64,000 bases of DNA, taken from the NCBI RefSeq assembly GCF_002198675.1, contig NZ_MWLL01000162.1, positions 1-64,000 on the forward strand, read 5' to 3'. The notes beneath the pieces are model-generated. The model had not been told where the DNA came from, did no database searches, and saw nothing but the letters and a program-made list of their open reading frames with translations. This DNA comes from Kineosporia sp. R_H_3. GTDB taxonomy: Bacteria; Actinomycetota; Actinomycetes; Actinomycetales; Kineosporiaceae. The number at the start of each line of letters is the position of its first letter. The first letter of the stretch is position 1. Positions 7,580 through 15,631 of the stretch are shown one piece after another. A program made the position numbers and the translations under genes.

Positions 7580-9395
7580 GAGGCGGTCCCTTCGTCGTTG
7601 TCGTCGTCGGCAGATGATGCCGTCCGAGGACGCCCAACGCCCGGCGCCGCCGCAGACTTCCCCGGCCGGCCGCGGCCGCCGTCCCGAGCACGACGACGAG
7701 CCCGAGGACGACGAGGGGCCGGGTCGACCGGCCGCCCTGCTCGGTGCCCGGGGCCGCGGCGACGGTCCACGTCCACCGCCCGGAGGCGTCCGGCAGGCCG
7801 CCGCGGACGACGCGGACCGCGACGTCGACCGGCCCGGAGCGGGCGAGCGCGTCGGTGGGGAGCAGCCAGGTGCCGTCGCCCTGCGCCCGGGCCGGCGCGG
7901 CGGCCGTACCGCCGACCGCGACGACGACGGCGGTCACCGGGCCGGGTGCCGGCCGCCGGGTGTTCCGGACGTCGACCGTGACGAAGTTCTGCCCCGGCAC
8001 GTTCGGCGTCGCGGACACCCCGACGAGCAGGTCGTCGATCGACTGCGTCACCGGCGCGCCGTCCGCGACGGCCGTCGGCGTCGGGGCCCACCGGACGGCG
8101 GTCGGCGGTCCGGAGGAGCCGAGGACGCCGGCGAGCGCGAGGACGCCGAGCAGGACGGCCGCCTCCGCGGTGACGAGGCGGGTGCCGGGCGGGCCCCCCG
8201 CACCGCGCACCCGCCCCGGCCGGCGCCGGAGCACGCCGAGGGCCCCGGAGTTGGCCGCGCCGAGCGCGACCGCCCCGGCGACGAGGAGCAGCTTGAGGAC
8301 GAGGACCCGGCCGTAGTCGGAGCCGGTCGCGGCGCCGAGGGACGGGACGAGGACACCGGCGAGGAGCAGGCCCGACGCCAGGCTCACGGCGGCCGCCGGG
8401 CCGGCGACGGCGGCCACGGCGCCGAGGACCGGACGGCGGGCGGCCCCGAGGACGACGAGCGCGAGGACGGTGCCGCTCCACAGCGCCGTCGAGAGCAGGT
8501 GGGCCGCGGTGACCGCGGTGACCCAGCCGGCCCCGCGGACGGCGGCGGCGTGGCCGACGAACCCGGACGCGGTGCAGGCGGCCGCGGCGGCCGCGAGGGC
8601 GAGCCCGAGGGACCGGGTCCGGCCGGTCGCGCTGCGGGCGGCCCGCCGGGCGGTGAGCGCGGCGACGAGCAGCAGTGCGAGGACGACGCCCCAGACCCGG
8701 CCGAAGTCCGACGTCCACGCGGCGGACGGCGCCCCGGCGACGAGGACCGCCTCGAGCAGGGCGGCGGCCGCCACGGCGCCCGCCGCGGACCGCGACCCCA
8801 GGCGCAGCAGCCGGTCGACGGCCGCGGTGCCGCCGGTCCGGCGGGCCGCGACCAGGCCGACGTACGAGGCCCCGAGCAGCCCGGCCAGGCCGGTGAAGAC
8901 ACCCCAGCGCAGCAGTGTCTCGGCGGGGAGCCGGAGGCCGCCCGCGGCCGACGACACCTCGGCGCTCGCCGCGACCGTCGTCCCGACGCCGAAGGTGAAG
9001 GTGCCGTACGTCGAGTGCATGTCGCTGGAGGAGACGGTCCGCCAGGAGACGTGGTAGCTGCCGGTCCGCAGGGTCTCCCCCAGCGGGACGGTGACCGTGA
9101 CGGGCCCGTCGATCCGCGCGACGTCGACGGCGGTGACCCGGACCGGCCCGACCGGCACGTCACGGCCGGCGTCGTCGACGACCCGGACCCGGGTGCGGTC
9201 CTGCTCGACCGGCTCGGTGAGGGTCACCGAGACCTGGGTCGGCGCGACCTCGAGCCGGCGGCCGTTCGGCGGGTCGCTGCGGTCCACGTCGGCGTGCGCG
9301 GTGGCCGCCGGACCGGTGAGGACCACCAGTCCGACGGCCACCGCCGCTGCGGCGAGGGCGCGCCGCAGCCCGACCGTGGCGCGGGGCGTCGCCAC
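7428..9395 (-). CDS. CopC-CopD fusion, copper binding and import protein
   Basis: Signal peptide (about 1-33), then a CopC domain whose mature N-terminus is His34 ([13 protein letters not shown]). Together with Asp125 and His127 ([11 protein letters not shown]), this gives the histidine-brace copper ligands of CopC. A CopD region of about eight membrane helices follows (about 155-455), then an extracytoplasmic Ig-like domain (about 480-575) and a last helix ([12 protein letters not shown]). This YcnJ-like layout suggests copper capture outside and transfer inward. GTG start, four bases after the preceding stop. The open frame runs 152 bases into the next gene, whose overlapped part is clearly real. 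A one-base shift near 7600-7700 would instead end in an acidic tail ([14 protein letters not shown]) with a GTGA overlap at 7576. The last 50 or so residues are therefore doubtful. Confidence 0.88.
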   Translation of the reverse strand: MATPRATVGLRRALAAAAVAVGLVVLTGPAATAHADVDRSDPPNGRRLEVAPTQVSVTLTEPVEQDRTRVRVVDDAGRDVPVGPVRVTAVDVARIDGPVTVTVPLGETLRTGSYHVSWRTVSSSDMHSTYGTFTFGVGTTVAASAEVSSAAGGLRLPAETLLRWGVFTGLAGLLGASYVGLVAARRTGGTAAVDRLLRLGSRSAAGAVAAAALLEAVLVAGAPSAAWTSDFGRVWGVVLALLLVAALTARRAARSATGRTRSLGLALAAAAAACTASGFVGHAAAVRGAGWVTAVTAAHLLSTALWSGTVLALVVLGAARRPVLGAVAAVAGPAAAVSLASGLLLAGVLVPSLGAATGSDYGRVLVLKLLLVAGAVALGAANSGALGVLRRRPGRVRGAGGPPGTRLVTAEAAVLLGVLALAGVLGSSGPPTAVRWAPTPTAVADGAPVTQSIDDLLVGVSATPNVPGQNFVTVDVRNTRRPAPGPVTAVVVAVGGTAAAPARAQGDGTWLLPTDALARSGPVDVAVRVVRGGLPDASGRWTWTVAAAPGTEQGGRSTRPLVVLGLVVVLGTAAAAGRGSLRRRRALGVLGRHHLPTTTTTKGPPRERARRSRLLVRPDLPVGLDDLALGAGGREAAADPGEVARHEPVRAQRGA

Positions 9396-9399
9396 GTCG

Positions 9400-9906
9400 T
9401 CAGCTCACCGGCAGGGCGCCGAGGTTCTCCTTCACGGCGGTGCCCTCCAGGTCGAGCCGGTCGCCGGCCTTGATGGCGCCGGCGGGGTTGAGGTAGAGCA
9501 GGTAGTAGGACTGGCCCGCGACGTAGTCGGCGTGCTGGTGCATCGACGCGACGTCCTTGAGCCGGGTGTGCTTCGAGCCGCTGCGCAGGGTCGGTGCCTC
9601 GACCGCCTTCCGGTCGGCCTTCGGGTCCTGCCCGTTGTACTTGTCGCCGAGGTACCGGTGCGCCTTCTGCGGGTCGAGGACGACGAACCGGACGTCGACG
9701 AGGCCGCCGTCCCCGACGACGGCGACCCGGGTGACGCGGATCCCGGACCTGCCCTCGAACGTCGCGCTCGTGGGCATCTTCGGCCGCTGCCGCGCGTCGG
9801 CGCGCTGGCTGTAGCCGAACACGGCCATCGCCAGCACGACGAGCACGGTGACGCCGCGCAGGACCCAGGGGTTGCGTGCCCCACGGGGGGCGGTCGCTGT
9901 CGTCAT
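9400..9906 (-). CDS. Membrane-anchored extracytoplasmic protein, copper operon
   Basis: 168 aa. Residues about 15-35 form one hydrophobic segment (WVLRGVTVLVVLAMAVFGY), so the rest probably lies outside, tethered to the membrane. The outer part is mixed alpha/beta by eye and has a His cluster (VASMHQHADYV) plus KAHRYLG and GSKHTR, which could bind metal; that is inference. I do not recognise the family. ATG start with AGGAGAGG upstream. It lies 29 bases after the third oxidase-like gene and four bases before copCD, so it is surely co-transcribed and may dock the secreted oxidases or hand over copper. Confidence 0.8.
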   Translation of the reverse strand: MTTATAPRGARNPWVLRGVTVLVVLAMAVFGYSQRADARQRPKMPTSATFEGRSGIRVTRVAVVGDGGLVDVRFVVLDPQKAHRYLGDKYNGQDPKADRKAVEAPTLRSGSKHTRLKDVASMHQHADYVAGQSYYLLYLNPAGAIKAGDRLDLEGTAVKENLGALPVS

Positions 9907-9935
9907 GGTTGCTGCCTCTCCTGTCTGCGCCCGGG

Positions 9936-12860
9936 TCACGGGAGCGGGAGGTGGTCGCGGGCGGACACGAAGCTGTCGAGCACGAGCGAGCCGCCGAGAC
10001 CGGTGCTCGCACCGACCGTCCGACCGAGGAAGGCCGTCTCCACGGTCGCCGTCGTCGTGTAGGCCGCCGTCGCCACCGTGGTGCCGTTGACGGTCAGGGA
10101 CGCCCCGGCCTGGGTCCAGTCCACCGTCACCGAGCTGACCGCACCCGCGGTCGTCGGCAGGCTCACCCAGGTGGTCTGGGCCGTCCCCGCGGTGAGGCGG
10201 AGCTGGTTGACGCCGGCCGACGTGCGCTGCATGTCGACACGGAACACCTCGCCGCCCGAGGCCGACGTGCCCGAGGCCGCGCGGAAGACCGGGAAGGGCA
10301 CCGGGGCGGCCGGGCTCCCGGTCGCCAGCGGCCGGACGGCGAACGACGCGTGGTAGCCGGTCTCCGCGGCCGGACCGGTGGTGACGACGTAGCCCGCCGT
10401 CGACCCGGCCAGGGACAGGGACCCGCTGGCGGCACCGGCGATCCGGACCCCTGCCGCCGTGGTCCTGGACAGGATCGAGCCGCTGCGGCTGCTCCACCCG
10501 TACGGCGACGCCGAGGTCTCGAACCCGTTGGAGAACAACGCGTTCGCGGTCACCGTGACGTTCGTGCTCCGGACGGCGCTGACGTTGCCCGCGCCGTCCC
10601 GGGCCCGGACGTTGACCCGCACGGTGCTGCTGCCGGACGCCGGCACGGGCACCGTGAGCGGGCCGGAGTAGGACGTCCCCGTCACCGCCAGCCGGGTGCC
10701 GCCGCCGACGGCCGGTGCGGTCGTGCCGACCCACGCCTCGACCCATCCGGCACCGGTGAAGCCGGCGCTCGGTGCGGTGTCGGCCAGCGCACCGGACACG
10801 GTGACGGTGCTCGCCCCGCGGTTCGCCGCCACGGTCGTGCTCGACACCGTGGGGGCGGTCCTGTCGACGAGGAAGGTGCCCGAGGCCATCGCGGCGCTCC
10901 AGTTGCCGACGCCGTCCCGGCCCCGCACGTAGATCGTGTGCGTGCTGCCGCCCGCCATGCCGGTGAGCTGGCTGAGCGGGATGTCGGCGACGACGGTGAC
11001 CCCGCCGGCGGCCTGGGAGGCGCTCGTCGGGTCGACCCCGGTGCCGGGGACCATCGGGAACCCGGTACCGACCGCACCGCCGGCGTTGTCGAGGAAGGCC
11101 TCGCCGTAGCCGATGCTGCCGCCGACGCCGTCCGCGGTCGGGTCGGTGACGACCGCCGAGACGCTGAACACCCCGGCCCCGACCCGGCTCTCGAGCGTGC
11201 CGTTGTTGGCCGCCGGGCTGACGACGACGGTGCCGACGGTCGGCAGGGTGGCGTCGACGTCGAAGGTCGCCGTCCCCGGGGTCGTGCTCGTGTTCCCCGG
11301 CGTGGCCGCGTCCGTGGCGCGGACGGCGACGGTGTGGTGGCCGCCCGCCGCGGAGGACACCGTCGCGGTGAGCGCGGCGACCGGGTTGTCGGTGCGGTTG
11401 AGCGTCATCGGCGCCGTCGCGCCGCCGTCCAGCGACACGGTCGCGGAGACGACGTTCGAGCCGCCGGTCGTCCGGTCGTCACCGGTCGCGCTGACCGCCA
11501 CCGTCTGACCGCCCTTGACCTTCGCGGGCGAGACGGTCGTCCCGGTGACGAGCGGGCCGGTGGTGTCGGCCCCCGCGCCGGTGGCCTGGACGGTGAGGCC
11601 CACGGTCGCGGCGGCGCCGGTGAGGGCGCCGTCCGCACCGCGGACGTACACCGTGTGGGCACCTGCGGCCAGGCCGGTGGTCGGGACCGTGACGGGGAAC
11701 GACGGTGCCGCGGTCCACGGCCCGACGCCGTCGAGCTGCCACTCGAGCGTTCCGGCGGTGACCTGGCCGGTCACCTGGACGTCCGTGCCGGCGGTGACGC
11801 TCGCCGGCGACGCCACGAGCGCGGACACCACGGGGGCGTTCGGGTCGACGGCGGCCGGCGCGACGTCGATCGTCGTCGCCATGCCGGAGAAGCTCTGCAG
11901 CGAGGAGACGCCGTTGCCGGCCGCGGTCTCGTAGAGCACGTAGGACGTCGGCGCCGAGGGCGAGGCGGCGGGGATCGCGACGAGCGCGTCGAGCGTGCCG
12001 CCCGGCTGGAGGGTCTCTGCGTAGAGGTCCTCCGGGTGCGCCTGCACGTGGCTGCCGAGGGCGACGACGCTCTGCCGCAGGCCGAGCGCGCCGAGCGAGT
12101 GCTCGACGATGCCGGCGTTGACCAGGCGCAGCGCGAGCGTCGTCCCGGCGGTGGCGGCGACGTGGTCGGTCGCGGTCCGCGTCGGGAACGTGCGCCCGTT
12201 GATGAGCCGGTACTTCGGCGCGTAGAGCCGCATGTCGAAGCCGGTCGGGTCCGCGTTGAGCGCGGGGTCGATCTCCTGCAGCAGCAGGGGTGCCTCGGTG
12301 GCGTACCCGGTGGCCGCCGTGCCGTCGATGCTCGCGGCGACGTCCCCGGCCGCGGGCCGGACGACGAGGATGCCGGCCATGCCCATCGCGACCTGGCGCG
12401 CGCCGGTCGCCGTGGCACCGGCCTGGTAGAGGTACGTGCCGGCCCGGCCCGCGGTGAAGCAGTAGGTCTGGGTGCCACCCGCCGGTGCACCGCCGGCGTC
12501 GTCGGTGAACCCGTCCATCTGCGGCAGGGAGAGCGACGAGCGGACGGCCAGCCCGTTGTGCAGGGTGACCTGGACGCTGCTGCCCTTGGTCACCGTGAGC
12601 AGCGGGCCGCCGGGGGCGGTCAGGTCCGTGACATTGCCGGTCGTGGAGTAGCCCCACACGTCGGCCCTGACCGGCGTGGCGCCGGCGGTCAGCGTGACCT
12701 TGCCGCTCGCCGTCCACAGGTCGAGCGAGGTGTCCGCGGTGCCGGCGCACGCGCCGACCGCGGCGGACGCCGCCGAGGCCGCCCAGACGGGGACCGTCAG
12801 GGCGAGGGTGGTCCCGACGAGGCCCGCGAGGGCGCGCCGGTACCGAGGAGTGGTTCGCAT
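9936..12860 (-). CDS. Cupredoxin/multicopper-oxidase-like protein without copper ligands, with Ig-like and LamG-like domains
   Basis: 974 aa, signal peptide (about 1-33). Residues about 35-335 align by eye with the two tandem oxidase-like neighbours: GTYLYQAG, RQVAMGM, GILVVRP, YRLINGRTFP and VEHSLGALGLRQ. However, the His positions of a copper site are replaced: QAG stands where HCH would be, and there is no HxHG. From about 340 the protein is a run of Ig-like domains (SALVASPASVTAGTDVQV; HTVYVRGADGA; HTIYVRGRDGVGNWS; TVSSTTVAANRGAS). The C-terminal 200 residues resemble a LamG/jelly-roll domain (SNGFETSASPYGW to DSFVSARDH). It is probably a secreted structural or binding paralogue, not an enzyme. 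ATG start, 17 bases after the preceding stop. Confidence 0.85.
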   Translation of the reverse strand: MRTTPRYRRALAGLVGTTLALTVPVWAASAASAAVGACAGTADTSLDLWTASGKVTLTAGATPVRADVWGYSTTGNVTDLTAPGGPLLTVTKGSSVQVTLHNGLAVRSSLSLPQMDGFTDDAGGAPAGGTQTYCFTAGRAGTYLYQAGATATGARQVAMGMAGILVVRPAAGDVAASIDGTAATGYATEAPLLLQEIDPALNADPTGFDMRLYAPKYRLINGRTFPTRTATDHVAATAGTTLALRLVNAGIVEHSLGALGLRQSVVALGSHVQAHPEDLYAETLQPGGTLDALVAIPAASPSAPTSYVLYETAAGNGVSSLQSFSGMATTIDVAPAAVDPNAPVVSALVASPASVTAGTDVQVTGQVTAGTLEWQLDGVGPWTAAPSFPVTVPTTGLAAGAHTVYVRGADGALTGAAATVGLTVQATGAGADTTGPLVTGTTVSPAKVKGGQTVAVSATGDDRTTGGSNVVSATVSLDGGATAPMTLNRTDNPVAALTATVSSAAGGHHTVAVRATDAATPGNTSTTPGTATFDVDATLPTVGTVVVSPAANNGTLESRVGAGVFSVSAVVTDPTADGVGGSIGYGEAFLDNAGGAVGTGFPMVPGTGVDPTSASQAAGGVTVVADIPLSQLTGMAGGSTHTIYVRGRDGVGNWSAAMASGTFLVDRTAPTVSSTTVAANRGASTVTVSGALADTAPSAGFTGAGWVEAWVGTTAPAVGGGTRLAVTGTSYSGPLTVPVPASGSSTVRVNVRARDGAGNVSAVRSTNVTVTANALFSNGFETSASPYGWSSRSGSILSRTTAAGVRIAGAASGSLSLAGSTAGYVVTTGPAAETGYHASFAVRPLATGSPAAPVPFPVFRAASGTSASGGEVFRVDMQRTSAGVNQLRLTAGTAQTTWVSLPTTAGAVSSVTVDWTQAGASLTVNGTTVATAAYTTTATVETAFLGRTVGASTGLGGSLVLDSFVSARDHLPLP

Positions 12861-12877
12861 CGTCCTCGTCCTTCCGG

Positions 12878-14206
12878 TCAGTTGCACGGCTTGTCGACGG
12901 TCTGCAGGGCCGACGGCGGGTCGATGCGGATCAAGGTCATCATCCCGCCCATCGCCGCGCCGTAGTTGGTGGACTGCTGCAGCGCGTGGCTGTGGGCGAC
13001 GTGGTAGTACTCGCCGCAGACGTTGTAGCTCGTCACGCCCTGGATCGGGTCGGCGTAGCTGCCGAGGTACGGGCTCTGGCTGTAGAAGGTGTCGCCCGTC
13101 GTCATGACGTCCGCCTGGTTCGGGACGAACTCGGCGAGGGAGTTGTCGATCGGGTCGAACATGTCGACGTCGGTCCACGAGAAGAGCGTGTCGACGGTCT
13201 GCCCCGGGCCGACGTTGACGAGGAACTTGTCGTAGCTCAGGTCCGCCGCGCCGTCCTGGAGCGGGCGGCCGTCGCGGCCGACGACCCGCTGGGAGTTGCC
13301 GTGCGGGTGGAACGGGTACGTGACCGTGCCGACGTTGACGTACCGGATGATCGCCGGGTCCGGGTTGGCGGTCGGGTCGAACGGCTGCACGTGGACGAAC
13401 GCGCTGTACGGCTGCGCGGGCAGGTAGCTGGCCCGGTTGGGCGCCAGCGTGTCCGGCATGCTCCGGCCGTTGATCATGAAGTAGCGCGGCCGGTAACCGG
13501 CCCAGTTGACGACGCGGTTCTTCTCGACCGCGAGGTGCACGGCCGGGTCGACCTCGGAGAGGATGTGCAGGTACTCCTGCCCCTCGCCGAACCTCGTCGC
13601 CGCTGTCCCGTAGGCCGTGTGCGCGTCGGCGCCGCCGCTCGCGTAGTTGGCCGGGCGGACGATGAGCCCGCCGAACAGGCCCATCTGCACCTGCTTGCGC
13701 TGGTCGGTGCCGCTCTCGTACAGGTAGGTCCCGGGCTTGTCGGGCACGAACGTGTAGGTGACCGTCCCGCTCGTCCGCGCCGCCGGCTTGGCGAGGGTCG
13801 GCGGGCTCGCCGCGAGGTTCGCCGCGTCGGCCTGGCCGTCCGCGGTGACCTGCTGCTGCCCCGGGAACACGATGGACACCGGGTCGGGCAGGGTGTTCTT
13901 CAGGGTCACCGAGACCGTCCGGCCGGCCGTGACGCAGAGCGTCGGACCGGGCAGCTGGAAGCTGCCGGTGCTGCCGGCGTAGCCCCACATGAAGATGGAG
14001 TTGCCGTCCGGGGTGAACACGTAGCCCGACTTCGCGGTGAGCACGTAGCTCTCCGCGGTGTCGCTCGCGCTCGTCGGCGTCTCGCACTCCACGCCGTCCG
14101 TGACCGCCTGCGCGGCGGGCGGGGTCGCGGCCATGAGCGCCACGACGGCGCCTGCCAGCACGGCCCCACCGACCCGGGAGATCACCCGGGGAAGCTTGGT
14201 TCGCAT
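12878..14206 (-). CDS. Multicopper-oxidase-like protein with C-terminal ligand clusters only
   Basis: 442 aa, signal peptide ending near AAQA (about 34). Cupredoxin domains are shown by GTYLYESGTDQRKQVQMGL (about 159-177), GGLIVRP and FMINGRSMPDTL. The N-terminal copper positions are lost: ESG replaces HCH and no HWHG exists (SIVFPGQQ instead). The C-terminal domain keeps HPHG (His300, His302) and a cluster C397...H402-V-A-H405-S-H407, followed by Met-rich AAMGGMM. This could supply half of a trinuclear site, or a separate copper site. The order C....H..H.H is not the canonical HCH...H. Spacing to neighbours is 17-19 bases. Alternative: a diverged, catalytically dead subunit. No Tat motif, unlike the next paralogue, so export is probably via Sec. 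Confidence 0.87.
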   Translation of the reverse strand: MRTKLPRVISRVGGAVLAGAVVALMAATPPAAQAVTDGVECETPTSASDTAESYVLTAKSGYVFTPDGNSIFMWGYAGSTGSFQLPGPTLCVTAGRTVSVTLKNTLPDPVSIVFPGQQQVTADGQADAANLAASPPTLAKPAARTSGTVTYTFVPDKPGTYLYESGTDQRKQVQMGLFGGLIVRPANYASGGADAHTAYGTAATRFGEGQEYLHILSEVDPAVHLAVEKNRVVNWAGYRPRYFMINGRSMPDTLAPNRASYLPAQPYSAFVHVQPFDPTANPDPAIIRYVNVGTVTYPFHPHGNSQRVVGRDGRPLQDGAADLSYDKFLVNVGPGQTVDTLFSWTDVDMFDPIDNSLAEFVPNQADVMTTGDTFYSQSPYLGSYADPIQGVTSYNVCGEYYHVAHSHALQQSTNYGAAMGGMMTLIRIDPPSALQTVDKPCN

Positions 14207-14225
14207 CGTCGTCTCCTCGACCGGC

Positions 14226-15584
14226 TCAGGCGTGGGGGTTCTCGTTGGCGCGGGACTGGGGCGCCAGGGTCCCGGCGGGGTGCACGACGACCTTCGTCAT
14301 CTGGCCGCCGTACTGCGTGGAGTCGCCGCCGTTGGTGAGGAAGGAGAAGTTCCGGTCGTAGAGCAGGAACTCCCCTTCCGTGTCCGTGTCCACGAGGACG
14401 TCGCGGCTCTCCCCCGGGCCGATCTCGACGGTGTTCGTGAGGAAGCTGAGGTCGGTCCCGCCGTTGCGGAGCAGCCCGGCGTCCTTGGCGACGACCCGCA
14501 TCGGGAGGCCGTCGAGCGTCATGGCGTGCTGCTGGTAGCCGAGGTTCGACAGCCGCAGCAGCACCCGGTCGCCCTTGTTGGCCTCGACGAGCGAGGAGAT
14601 CGGCTGATAGCGCAGCCGCTCGTCGGCCGGGACGGCGAAGTCGCCGGAACCGGCGTCCAGGGAGCCGTTGTCCGCCAGCGTGTCCGGGTACGCGCGGCCG
14701 TTGAGCAGCCAGAAGCTCGGCGCGTAGTCGGTCCAGTCGTTCACCTGGATGTGCGCGTCCCGGTAGTGCGCCTCCGACCACAGCTCGGTGAGCATGAACG
14801 CGAACTCGCGGTGGTAGCCCGTCGACCCGTCGCCGTCGTTGTACGCGAACCTCGAGAACGTCTTGCCGCCGTGGTTCTTCGTCGTGCCGTTCTGCTTCGG
14901 CCGGACGAAGAGCATGCCCGTCATGCCCATCTGGACGTGCTCCACGTCCTCGAAGTGGCAGTGGTACATGTACGTGCCGGCGTCGCGCGGCTGGTAGTAG
15001 TACGTGAACGTGTGCCCGATGGGCACGGCGACGGACAGTTCCGGGACGCCGTCGAAGAGCGGGATGGCGTTGTCGAAGCCGTGCCAGTGCACGGTGTGCC
15101 CGTCGGTGAGGTCCGGCCGGATCGCCAGCCCCAGGTTCGTCAGCGAGACCCGGACCCTCGTCATCTCGTCGAAGTCGAGGAGCGGGGCGCTGATCTGGGC
15201 GTGCCCCTTGAGCGCGTCGAGCTTCGCCTGGTTCGCGTCCGAGATCGAGCCGTCGGCCGCGTGCAGGTGCGTGACGTCCCGGAACCCGAAGACGTACGTG
15301 TTGAACGGGCTGGGCGCCAGGGCGTCCGGGAAGAACGGCGCCCGCGCGGGGGCGTCCGTCGGCATCCCGACCCAGCCGTCGGTCGCCGCGAGGTGCAGCG
15401 TGCGGCCGTCGGTGAGCCCGGCCTTGGCCGCCGCGACGTCGGCCGGGCGGGGGTCGTTGAGGCCCGCGCTCGCCAGCTGGGGCTGCAGGACGGTGGCCCC
15501 GACGACGCCGGCACCCACCATCCCGAGCCCGCCGGTGAGCAGGCTCCTGCGGCTGACGCCGCGTCGTGCCGGGGTGTCGTTCAC
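14226..15584 (-). CDS. Tat-exported multicopper oxidase, N-terminal copper motifs intact
   Basis: 452 aa from GTG 15584 (GAGGGG six bases upstream). A Tat signal is visible (GVSRRSLLTGG, cleavage near LASA about 40). First-domain copper motifs are present: H163, H166-W-H168-G, then GTYMYHCHFEDVEHVQMGM at about 203-221 with H208, C209, H210, H216 and M219/M221, so both trinuclear-type and blue-copper-type ligands lie in one stretch. The C-terminal half keeps NGRAYPDTL and a lone His353 (YQQHAMTLDG) but has no second HxH or HCH cluster (EGEFLLYDRNFSF instead). A folded Tat export route fits a protein that loads copper in the cytoplasm. An alternative ATG at 15635 forms an ATGA overlap with the upstream stop. 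Function is inferred; the substrate (metal ion or phenol) is unknown. Confidence 0.9.
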   Translation of the reverse strand: MNDTPARRGVSRRSLLTGGLGMVGAGVVGATVLQPQLASAGLNDPRPADVAAAKAGLTDGRTLHLAATDGWVGMPTDAPARAPFFPDALAPSPFNTYVFGFRDVTHLHAADGSISDANQAKLDALKGHAQISAPLLDFDEMTRVRVSLTNLGLAIRPDLTDGHTVHWHGFDNAIPLFDGVPELSVAVPIGHTFTYYYQPRDAGTYMYHCHFEDVEHVQMGMTGMLFVRPKQNGTTKNHGGKTFSRFAYNDGDGSTGYHREFAFMLTELWSEAHYRDAHIQVNDWTDYAPSFWLLNGRAYPDTLADNGSLDAGSGDFAVPADERLRYQPISSLVEANKGDRVLLRLSNLGYQQHAMTLDGLPMRVVAKDAGLLRNGGTDLSFLTNTVEIGPGESRDVLVDTDTEGEFLLYDRNFSFLTNGGDSTQYGGQMTKVVVHPAGTLAPQSRANENPHA

Positions 15585-15631
15585 GGCTGTCCCCTCGTCT
15601 GACGTGGACCGGTTCGTGGAGGTGTCGCGGC

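Noticed and set aside
9876-12965. 1029-codon open frame on the plus strand opposite the third oxidase-like gene
   Set aside because: Arg/Gly/Asp-rich composition with no domain pattern; it mirrors a real minus-strand gene with signal peptide and Ig repeats, so it is a high-GC shadow.
12861-14087. Upstream extension of the third oxidase-like gene to 14087
   Set aside because: The extension overlaps the second oxidase-like gene and reads as Arg/Pro-rich shadow; the signal peptide starts at ATG 12860.
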